Shown here: in pieces, positions 57,504 to 64,000 of the stretch
Numbering within the stretch: position 1 is the stretch's first letter
Layout: the number at the start of each line of letters is the position of its first letter
Assembly (NCBI RefSeq): GCF_003387475.1
Contig: NZ_QUNO01000020.1
Span: 62,001-126,000 of the forward strand
Direction of reading: 5' to 3'
Origin: Kutzneria buriramensis
GTDB lineage: Bacteria > Actinomycetota > Actinomycetes > Mycobacteriales > Pseudonocardiaceae
DNA length: 64,000 nucleotides
Notes under the pieces: generated by a model
Database searches by the model: none
Told to the model about the DNA's origin: nothing
Seen by the model: the letters and a program-made list of their open reading frames with translations, nothing else
Made by a program: the position numbers and the translations under genes

Positions 57504-60023
57504 GTGCGGGCAGTGCAAGGGTGTGTAGGCCGGGAGTCGGAGCTGGCTGTGGTTCAGCAAGCGCTTTCCGACGCGCTGTGCCGGCTGCCGTCGGTGGTCT
57601 GCGTGGCGGGCGGCCCCCGGATGGGCCGGACCACCCTGCTGGAGGCCTGTGCCGAGCTCGCCGCGACCATGGGCTTCACCGTGCTCAAGGCCCAGGGCTC
57701 GGCCGTGGAGACCGACTTCCCGTACGAACTCGCGTCGCAGCTGTTCGAGCCGCTCGCCGCCGACGTGGTCGATCGCGTCGCCAGCTGCGCCGATCCCGAT
57801 CCCCGCGCCCACCAGGCGGCGCTGCGCGAGCTGTACCGGCAGTTCCGGGAGCTCGCCGAGCGGACCCCGGTGCTGGTCGCCGTCGACAACCTCGACCTCG
57901 CCGACCGGGACTCCCTGCGCCTGCTCTCCTACCTGCGCCGACGCCTCACCGACCTGCCGGTCGCGATGATCGCCACGACCCTGCCCGGCCGGCTGCTGGA
58001 ATGCACGGTCGGCGCCCGCCGCCTCACGCTGGGCGGACTCGACGTGCCGGCGGTTCGGGCCCTGGTCGGCTACGAGGCGGCCCTGTGCCACGAGGCGACC
58101 GGCGGGCATCCGTGGCTGGTGACGGAGCTGCTGCGCGAATCCGAGCTGCGCGGTGAGTCGGTCGGCGACCTGTGCCGGACGCCCTCGGCGGAGCTGGTGT
58201 CCACTGTGGTCACGACGCTGGGGCCGGAGCTCGTGGCCGTCGGCCGGGCGGCGGAGTTGGTCGGCAGAAGCGACATCCCACTGGTCGCCGCGGTTGCCGC
58301 CGTCGGCCACGAGGCCGCGAGCCGCGGGCTGCTGGAGTTCGAGACGGTCGCCGTGCCGCTGGTCATCGCCGCCGTGAACGCCGGCACGCCGTCGGAGATG
58401 CGGCTGCGGGCGGCGCGGCAGCTGCACCAGCGCCGCGCCCCGGTCGACGATGTCGTCGAGCACCTGCTTGCCACCGATCCCGTCGGCGACGAGTGGACCT
58501 GCCGCCTGCTGGCGGAGTTCGCCGCCACGGCCATGACCGACGGCGATCCCGAGCGCGCCGCGGACTGCCTCCGGCGGCTGCTCGCGGAGCCGCTGACCGA
58601 GGACGACCGCCGGAGGGTATTCGCCCAGCTCGGCGAGGCCGAGGTGCACACCGACCCACACGCCGCGTTGGCGCACCTGACGCAGGCCGGCGGCGGCGTG
58701 ACCTTGGCCTACGAGCTTGCCGAGCGGGGCGAACTCGTGGACGCGGCCCGCGTGCTGGCCGACACCGACGACGACCTGGCCCCGGTGTCCATCGCCGTCG
58801 AGCACGCCGGCACGGTCGACCAGATGCCGCCGCTGCCGGACACCGCCCGTCGGCAACGGCTCTGGCACGCCGTCGCGGCCGTTTCCCTTGCCCTCTCCGG
58901 CGACCGCCTGCGGGCATCGGCCGCGCTACGGCGGGTGTCGGGCCGGAACCTGGCCGTCACGGCCGGTTCTGACCTGGTCGACCGCCGCGCCTTCCTGCAC
59001 ATCGTCACCGCACTGTCCCTGATGGACGATCTCGACGAGGCGGAGCGCTTGTGCGACAACGCCCTCGCGGCTGTGGCCGACCGCCGTAGGCCGGCACTGT
59101 CCCGCCTGGCGCTAGGTCTGCGCACCGAGCTCGCGCTGCGCCGCGGCGACCTGCGCGAGGCGCGGCGGGTCACCCTGCTGCAAAACGACCCGCACGTCAC
59201 GGCGCTCGCGCCGATGATCGGCGCCCTGATCGACGTGAACGAAACGCAGTCGGCGGCGGTGCTGCTGAGCGCGCACGGCCTGGACGGCGAGGTCCCAGGC
59301 TCGGCCCGGTACGACGAGGTGCTGTTCCAGCGCGGACGCCTGCGCGCGGCCACCGGCGACAACGCCCGCGCGGTGAATGACCTGCTGGAATGCGGTCGCC
59401 GGCAGGACCAGCGGGGCGTGCTCAACCCGGCGGTGTGCCCGTGGCGGTCGACCGCCGCGCGGATCCTCGTCGAGCTGGGGGACCGTCGCCGCGCGGTGAC
59501 GTTGGCGGAGCGGGAACTCCACCTCGCCCGGCACTGGGGCTCGGCGTCGGCGGTCGGTGTCGCGCTGCGCGGCGCCGGTGTGGTGACCGGCAACGCCGAA
59601 CTGCTCGCGGAGGCCGTGGACACCCTGCGCGAGTCGCCCACGCGCCTGGAGTACGGCCGAGCGCTCGCGGACTGGGGCCGCTGCCTGCGGGAATCCGGGG
59701 ACGAGCTCGCGGCGCGGTCGGTGCTGCGGATGGCGCACGACATGGCCATGCGCTGCGGCTCGGTGGCGCTGATGGAAACGGCGAGTCGGGAACTGCGGCA
59801 GGCAGGGGGTCGCCGCAGATTCGCCGCCGCCGATCCGGCGATGTTGACCGAGCGGGAATCGTTCGTCGCGCAGCGGGCCGCGGCCGGCCGGACGAACAAG
59901 GAAATAGCCGGTGAATTGTACGTCACGACGCGGAGCGTCGAATTCGCGCTGACCAGCGTCTACCGCAAGCTCGGGGTTTCCGGCCGACGCGAGCTGCGCG
60001 GCGCGCTGGGGTTGGGGAATTAA
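57504..60023 (+). CDS. LAL-type LuxR regulator with modified Walker A
   Basis: An 839-aa regulator from GTG 57504 (GTG 57498 also possible). The P-loop reads GGPRMGRTT (36-44), with Arg42 at the place of the usual Lys, and Walker B is VLVAVDNLDLAD. A long helical middle follows. The C-terminal LuxR DNA-binding domain has LTERESFVAQRAAAGRTNKEI, AGELYVTTRSVEFALTSVYRKLGV. ATP use may be altered. It is divergent from the sigma-factor gene by 131 bp. Ends within a perfect bidirectional terminator (60000-60035). Confidence 0.92.
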   Translation: MRAVQGCVGRESELAVVQQALSDALCRLPSVVCVAGGPRMGRTTLLEACAELAATMGFTVLKAQGSAVETDFPYELASQLFEPLAADVVDRVASCADPDPRAHQAALRELYRQFRELAERTPVLVAVDNLDLADRDSLRLLSYLRRRLTDLPVAMIATTLPGRLLECTVGARRLTLGGLDVPAVRALVGYEAALCHEATGGHPWLVTELLRESELRGESVGDLCRTPSAELVSTVVTTLGPELVAVGRAAELVGRSDIPLVAAVAAVGHEAASRGLLEFETVAVPLVIAAVNAGTPSEMRLRAARQLHQRRAPVDDVVEHLLATDPVGDEWTCRLLAEFAATAMTDGDPERAADCLRRLLAEPLTEDDRRRVFAQLGEAEVHTDPHAALAHLTQAGGGVTLAYELAERGELVDAARVLADTDDDLAPVSIAVEHAGTVDQMPPLPDTARRQRLWHAVAAVSLALSGDRLRASAALRRVSGRNLAVTAGSDLVDRRAFLHIVTALSLMDDLDEAERLCDNALAAVADRRRPALSRLALGLRTELALRRGDLREARRVTLLQNDPHVTALAPMIGALIDVNETQSAAVLLSAHGLDGEVPGSARYDEVLFQRGRLRAATGDNARAVNDLLECGRRQDQRGVLNPAVCPWRSTAARILVELGDRRRAVTLAERELHLARHWGSASAVGVALRGAGVVTGNAELLAEAVDTLRESPTRLEYGRALADWGRCLRESGDELAARSVLRMAHDMAMRCGSVALMETASRELRQAGGRRRFAAADPAMLTERESFVAQRAAAGRTNKEIAGELYVTTRSVEFALTSVYRKLGVSGRRELRGALGLGN

Positions 60024-60035
60024 CCCCAGCGCGCC
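60000..60035. terminator. Perfect 14-bp hairpin at convergent gene ends
   Basis: GGCGCGCTGGGGTT (60000-60013) pairs fully with AACCCCAGCGCGCC (60022-60035) around GGGGAATT. It includes the LuxR-type stop codon and lies 11 bp before the opposite stop at 60046. Confidence 0.85.
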
Positions 60036-60045
60036 CGCACCTGTT

Positions 60046-60363
60046 TCAGCCCACGATCACCGCGTCGGCGACGAGCGAGCCGCCGACCTGGTGGCCCTTC
60101 ACGGTGATCAGGGCGTCCAGCGACAGGCTGCCCTCGATCGTGGTGCCGCTGGTCAGGGTGATCTTCACGTGCGCGTTCGCGCTGGTGGTGACGGTGATGA
60201 CGTTGCCGACGACGGCGGACAGGCTGCCGGACACCGACACCTCGGCGGACGCGGAGGCGGCCGGGGCGACCGGCGCGGCCGAGGCCGCCGCGGTGCCGCC
60301 GAGCAGGGCGCCGGCGGCCGCGGTCGCGACGACAGCAGTGGCGATACGGTGCAGAGCGTTCAT
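60046..60363 (-). CDS. Small secreted Ala/Ser/Val-rich protein
   Basis: A 105-aa exported protein with AGAGGAGAG just before ATG 60363. The signal MNALHRIATAVVATAAAGALLGG ends near ASA (residue 30). The mature part is a beta-rich sequence with evenly spaced hydrophobic and small residues (SVSGSLSAVVGNVITVTTSANAHVKITLT, TIEGSLSLDALITVKGHQVGGSLVADAVIVG), like a small OB or beta-sandwich fold. I do not recognise a family. The 287 bp between it and the next gene hold only short imperfect inverted repeats. Confidence 0.8.
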   Translation of the reverse strand: MNALHRIATAVVATAAAGALLGGTAAASAAPVAPAASASAEVSVSGSLSAVVGNVITVTTSANAHVKITLTSGTTIEGSLSLDALITVKGHQVGGSLVADAVIVG

Positions 60364-60650
60364 TGTTCTCTCCTCTGTCGCGTACGGTCCGGAATGGTTT
60401 CCGCCGTCGAGAGAGAGCTTTCCGGTCCATTCCGTCGCGAACAAGGATGGCGGGCCTTGTCTATGGTTTTTCCGCAGCCCGCTACGGGCGTCGAACGGTG
60501 AACCGAAATAACCGTTTGCGGCCGTGAATGGATTCGGTTTGCGCCGAACTAGCACAGTGACCGCTGCCCGCACATCCCACCGCGGGCCGACCCTTGCCCT
60601 CCGCTCCCGGTCCGACGCGAGTTGACCACCGCCACGGCGACCCTTCCGCC

Positions 60651-62057
60651 ATGCCCTTGACCACCTACCTGACGACCGCCGTGCTCGCGGCGGCCCTGAC
60701 CTCCGCGCCGCACCAACCCATCGCCTGGCACACGTGCCTCACGACCCCGCCCGATCCCGTCGGCCAGGCCCTCAACGACGCCGGCGCCCAGTGCGCCGAC
60801 ATCACCGTGCCGCTGGACTACCGAAGACCACAGGGCGACAAGATCACCGTCGCCATCTCGCGGATCACCGCCACCGACCCAGCCCACCGCCGCGGGGTCA
60901 TGCTGATCAACCCCGGCGGCCCCGGCGACATCGGCCTGGACAACGCGCTGCTCGGCCAGTACTCGCCGGAGCTCGGCAAGGCGTACGACCTGATCGGCTT
61001 CGACCCCCGGTTCGTCGGGCGCAGCACGCCGCACGAGTGCCGGTGGAACACGTCCACGTTCCAACGCTCCGCGGGGCCGAGCCTGCGCAGCTTCCAGGAG
61101 TCCGTCGCCTTCGAGGCCCGTCTGGCGGCTGGTTGCGCCGACAAGAACCTGCCGTACGACTCGACCCGCAACGCCGTTCGCGACATGGATGTGATCCGGC
61201 AGGCCCTGGGCGAACAGCGGATCTCCTACATCGGCTTCTCGTACGGGACCTACCTCGGCGCCGTCTACCTCCAGATGTTCGGCGACCACGCGGACCGCTT
61301 CGTGCTGGACAGCTCGGTCGACCCGGACGCATACGGCCCGAACCTTTTCACCAACCAGGGCCCGGCGCGGCAGGCTGCGCTCAACCACTTCGCGCAGTGG
61401 GCCGCCGGTCACGAGGGGCTCGGCGACACCGCCCAGGACGTGCTGGCCACCGTGAACGGCCTGAAGCCGACGACCGTCGGAAAGTACACAGTGGACGATC
61501 ACGTGCTGCCGTACCTGATCTACACCGGCGTCGCGGACGACCGGAGGTACGACGAACTCGCCGCGACGACAAGGACTCTGCGCGACGGCACGGCGCCGAC
61601 CGGCGCTCTGGCCACGCAGCTCGACGGCCTTGCCACCGGCTCCGGCGAAGCCGGCGCCAGGTTCGGCACGCCGGTCCTGTGCGCGGATCGCGCCGTCTCG
61701 CGCGACCCGTGGACCTACTACCGAGACATCCAGGCCCATCGGGCCGACGAGCCGCTCTTCGGACCGCTGACCCGGAACATCTCGCCGTGCGCGTTCTGGC
61801 CCACCGCCCCGGTCGAGCCGCCGACAACCGTCCACAATGGAGTCCCGGTGCTGATGGTCGGCGCTGCCGGAGACGCGACCACACCCAATCCGGGACAGCT
61901 GGCCATGCACCGCGACCTCACCGCGTCACGGATGGTCACGCAGCTCAACGCGTACCATCACGGCGCTTTCCTCGGCGGCAGCGCCTGCATCGACGCGGCG
62001 GTGGTCGACTACCTCACCGGTGGCGCGCTGCCGGCCGCCGACTCGACCTGCACGTGA
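60651..62057 (+). CDS. Secreted S33-family tripeptidyl aminopeptidase-like hydrolase
   Basis: A 468-aa exported alpha/beta hydrolase. A weak signal peptide (MPLTTYLTTAVLAAALTSA) precedes CADITVPLDYRRPQGDKITVA, the oxyanion motif LINPGGPG, FDPRFVGRS, nucleophile Ser197 in IGFSYGTYLG, and the TAP-like C-terminal domain (PVLMVGAAGDATTPNPGQLAMHRDLTAS, YHHGAFLGGSACID). Cysteine pairs (CLTT, QCAD, HECRW, GCADK) fit an extracellular enzyme. Relatives remove tripeptides from secreted pro-proteins. Overlaps the opposite phzF-like gene by 49 bp. Confidence 0.92.
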   Translation: MPLTTYLTTAVLAAALTSAPHQPIAWHTCLTTPPDPVGQALNDAGAQCADITVPLDYRRPQGDKITVAISRITATDPAHRRGVMLINPGGPGDIGLDNALLGQYSPELGKAYDLIGFDPRFVGRSTPHECRWNTSTFQRSAGPSLRSFQESVAFEARLAAGCADKNLPYDSTRNAVRDMDVIRQALGEQRISYIGFSYGTYLGAVYLQMFGDHADRFVLDSSVDPDAYGPNLFTNQGPARQAALNHFAQWAAGHEGLGDTAQDVLATVNGLKPTTVGKYTVDDHVLPYLIYTGVADDRRYDELAATTRTLRDGTAPTGALATQLDGLATGSGEAGARFGTPVLCADRAVSRDPWTYYRDIQAHRADEPLFGPLTRNISPCAFWPTAPVEPPTTVHNGVPVLMVGAAGDATTPNPGQLAMHRDLTASRMVTQLNAYHHGAFLGGSACIDAAVVDYLTGGALPAADSTCT

Positions 62058-62854
62058 CCTCCTAGCCACAGCCCGCGCGACCCGTCCAGCCGGAGCGTGA
62101 TCTCCGACGGGCGGCCCATCGCGCGGCCCTGGCGGACCCGGATCGGCCGGTCACCGCGTTCCACGAGTCCGTTCTCCAGCAACCCGAACGCGAGCGCGGC
62201 GGCGGCGATGCCCGTCGCCGCGTCCTCGGGATATCCCGACGAGCGGGGGAACTGCCGGGCCTCGAACACCTGCCGGTCCCGCATCGCGTACGGATACAAC
62301 CCGGTCGAACCGACGAGGTCGCAGACCTCCTTGACCCGGCTGAAGTCCGGCTGCAACCCGTCCAGGATGTCCGTGCTGGCCAAGGGAACCAGCGTCTTCA
62401 CCCGGGCGGTGCTGGCGTTCTGCACGGGGTACGGCGCGAGGTCCGCCGCCGTGATGCCGAGAACGTCCAGCACGGCCTCCACTTCGCTGACCGGCTCGAC
62501 GGTCCCGACCGGTTGGCTGATCTCGATGCCGTCGCGCAGCCGGGCCCGGACTTCGCCGCTGGCGGTGGAGATCCTCAGCTGGTCGCCGGTCACGCGGCCC
62601 AGGCGGCGCAACACCCACACCGCGCCGACCGTCGCGTGCCCGCACATGGACATTTCGTGCTCCGGCACCCAGAACCGCAGCGCGAGGTCGAAACCGGGCG
62701 GCCCGGCGAGCACGAACCCCGACTCGTGCCCGTACTTCCCTGCCACCGCTTGCATCTCCGCGTCGGACATCCCGTCGGCGTCGACCACGATCGGTGCCGG
62801 GTTCCCGCCGCCGGGGCCGGCAGGGAAGACGTGCACGAGGTGGATGTCGGTCAT
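62009..62854 (-). CDS. PhzF-family isomerase-like protein
   Basis: A 281-aa PhzF/DapF-fold protein. Motifs: HVFPAGPGGGNPAPIVV, catalytic-type Glu44 in GHESGFVL, FWVPEHEMSMCGHATVGAVWVLRRLG, and the second-half SSGYPEDAATGIAAAALAFGL, QGRAMGRPSEITL. The family isomerises or epimerises small acids (phenazine biosynthesis in PhzF). No phenazine genes are present. ATG 62854 (MTDIHLVHVF) is chosen; ATG 62863 would add MHP. It lies 33 bp downstream of the oxidoreductase gene on the same strand, so co-transcription is likely. Confidence 0.9.
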   Translation of the reverse strand: MTDIHLVHVFPAGPGGGNPAPIVVDADGMSDAEMQAVAGKYGHESGFVLAGPPGFDLALRFWVPEHEMSMCGHATVGAVWVLRRLGRVTGDQLRISTASGEVRARLRDGIEISQPVGTVEPVSEVEAVLDVLGITAADLAPYPVQNASTARVKTLVPLASTDILDGLQPDFSRVKEVCDLVGSTGLYPYAMRDRQVFEARQFPRSSGYPEDAATGIAAAALAFGLLENGLVERGDRPIRVRQGRAMGRPSEITLRLDGSRGLWLGGHVQVESAAGSAPPVR

Positions 62855-62886
62855 GGGATGCATGCAAGCTCGCTGTGCCGGGGCCG

Positions 62887-63912
62887 TCAAGGGACCAGTA
62901 CGACCTTGCCGGCAACCGTGCCCGACTCGGCGAGGCGCAGCGCCGCCGACGCGTCGGCCAGCGGGAACCGGGCGGCGACCTGAGCCTGGAGCGTGCCGTC
63001 GGCCAGCAGGTCGAACACCTGGCCCAGGTCGTGCCGCAGCTTGGCGTGGAAGCGGGCCTTGTCGCGGACGCCCGTCCAGATGTTGAAGAAGCTGGTGTGG
63101 CGGCGGTTCGGCAGCGCGTTCCACCACAGCAGCCGGCCGATCAGCTTCAGCACCGGCAGCCGCGACGACCCCTCCTGGTCACGTGTCGAGGCGGTGCCGT
63201 AGGACACCAGCGTGCCGCCGGGCGCCAGCAGCCGGAACGACTCCACGATGCCGGCGCCGCCGACGTGATCGAAGACGGCGTCGACGCCGTTCGGGGCCAG
63301 GGCGCGGATCTGGTCGTACAGGTCGGGGGCGCGGTAGTCGAGCGGCGTCGCGCCGAGCGCCCGAACGGCGTCGTGGTGGCGGGGCGAGGCCGTGCCGATC
63401 ACGCGGACGCCGGCCGCGCGGGCCAGCTGCACCAGGGTGGAGCCGACGCCGCCGTTGGCGCCGAGCACCAGCACCGTCTGGCCGGGCCGGATCTTCGCCG
63501 TCCGGTGCAGCATCTGCCAGGCGGTGATGCCGTTGACCACCAGCGTCTCGGCGTCGGCGGCGGACACACCTTCCGGCACCGGCACCACCGCGTCGGCCGC
63601 CAGCAGCAGGTGCGAGGACCAGCCGCCGATCTTCGTCAGGGCGGCGACGCGCCGGCCGGCCAGCGCCGGGTCCACGCCCGGGCCCGTCGCCTCGACGACG
63701 CCGACCACGTCGTAGCCCGGCACGAACGGGAAGGCCGGCTGGTCGTAGTACTTGCCGCGGCGCATCTGCTGCTCGGCGAAGGAGACGCCGGTCGCCTCCA
63801 TGCGCACCAGCACCTGGCCGGCGGCCGGCTCGGCGATCACGTGCGAGCGGGTCCGAAGGCCCTCCGGCTCGACCTTGCCCGGCAGGACGATCTCGGTGGC
63901 GGTCGTGGTCAT
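62887..63912 (-). CDS. Quinone-oxidoreductase-like MDR-family protein
   Basis: A 341-aa zinc-independent medium-chain dehydrogenase/reductase: AEQQMRRGKYYDQPAFPFVPGYDVVGVV, LVVNGITAWQMLHRTA, cofactor loop LGANGGVGSTLVQLA, and DAVFDHVGGAGIVESFRLLAPGGTLVSYG. It reduces quinones or enones with NADPH; no structural zinc cysteines are seen. GAGGAG lies before ATG 63912. A GAGTG/CACTC palindrome at 63933-63948 lies 20 bp upstream, pointing to TetR-type repression. Confidence 0.9.
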   Translation of the reverse strand: MTTTATEIVLPGKVEPEGLRTRSHVIAEPAAGQVLVRMEATGVSFAEQQMRRGKYYDQPAFPFVPGYDVVGVVEATGPGVDPALAGRRVAALTKIGGWSSHLLLAADAVVPVPEGVSAADAETLVVNGITAWQMLHRTAKIRPGQTVLVLGANGGVGSTLVQLARAAGVRVIGTASPRHHDAVRALGATPLDYRAPDLYDQIRALAPNGVDAVFDHVGGAGIVESFRLLAPGGTLVSYGTASTRDQEGSSRLPVLKLIGRLLWWNALPNRRHTSFFNIWTGVRDKARFHAKLRHDLGQVFDLLADGTLQAQVAARFPLADASAALRLAESGTVAGKVVLVP

Positions 63913-63932
63913 GATGGTCTCCTCGAGGAATA

Positions 63933-63948
63933 GAGTGGTTAATCACTC
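63933..63948. promoter_or_regulatory. 16-bp palindrome upstream of the MDR gene
   Basis: GAGTGGTTAATCACTC pairs at 7 of 8 positions and lies 20 bp before the MDR start. It resembles TetR-family operators; the regulator gene may lie just beyond the right edge of the window. Sequence from 63961 to 64000 shows no complete gene. Confidence 0.55.
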
Positions 63949-64000
63949 ACTAAGCGGCCGAAAAGCAGGGCCGACGGCCCGAACTCAGGTTTCAGACGTG

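Noticed and set aside
60364-60650. Possible small RNA in the 287-bp gap
   Set aside because: Only short imperfect inverted repeats are seen and no clear promoter-terminator pair.
62009-62854. Phenazine biosynthesis gene cluster
   Set aside because: Only a PhzF-fold protein is present, with no phzA-E or phzG; the family is widespread outside phenazine pathways.

Overview
The window is high-GC (about 70%) DNA with dense, often overlapping genes, many GTG/TTG starts, Tat and lipoprotein signals, large LuxR (LAL) regulators, P450s and many TetR-type regulators. It looks like the chromosome of a soil actinomycete, most likely Pseudonocardiales (Kutzneria/Amycolatopsis-like). The genus is an inference. 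I saw no rRNA, tRNA, CRISPR array, insertion sequence or phage gene.

Layout. 1-1050: GT39-type membrane glycosyltransferase, cut by the window edge. 1129-5949 (minus): a translationally coupled operon of GntR regulator, creatininase-family amidohydrolase, polar-amino-acid-type ABC importer and secreted esterase. Divergent from it are an aldo/keto reductase and an RraA-family protein (6034-7668). 7669-13725 (minus): an exopolysaccharide-type operon of SQD1-family UDP-sulfoquinovose synthase, HlyD-like protein, GT2 synthase and glycoamylase-like lipoprotein. 14095-19720 (plus): head-to-head sulfate assimilation genes cysH-cysD-cysN and an SsuABC-type importer. 19906-25086 (plus): four secreted carbohydrate-active proteins (double-psi barrel plus ricin lectin, pectate-lyase-like, two tandem beta-helix paralogs). 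25126-36598: a serine-hydrolase homolog, VOC protein, epoxide-hydrolase-like enzyme, LAL regulator, excalibur lipoprotein, PPK2, TetR, cyclophilin, P450 and small proteins. 37076-37365: a palindromic repeat and operators ahead of an azoreductase. 38011-43224: TetR, NAD kinase, and an FMO/SDR/P450 operon with a divergent TetR. 44024-51969: GNAT and XRE-cupin genes, hydrolase, methyltransferase, MBL, nitroreductase, LysR, NadE. 52027-56478: SnoaL-like, molybdopterin oxidoreductase, fasciclin, Tat-exported agmatine deiminase and TetR. 56479-63912: a possibly membrane-tethered ECF sigma factor, a second LAL regulator, a secreted S33 peptidase, PhzF and a quinone-oxidoreductase-like protein.

The most interesting system is 7669-25086. 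A predicted sulfosugar-nucleotide synthase that needs sulfite sits in an exopolysaccharide operon, back to back with genes that make sulfite from sulfate and next to a block of secreted polysaccharide-active proteins. Three promoters here (sqd, cysH and the first secreted gene) carry variants of one 19-bp palindrome, GTTAGGAAANTTTCCTAAC. I infer a co-regulated locus for making, exporting and remodelling a sulfonated (sulfoquinovose-containing) polysaccharide. Chemistry and regulator are untested.
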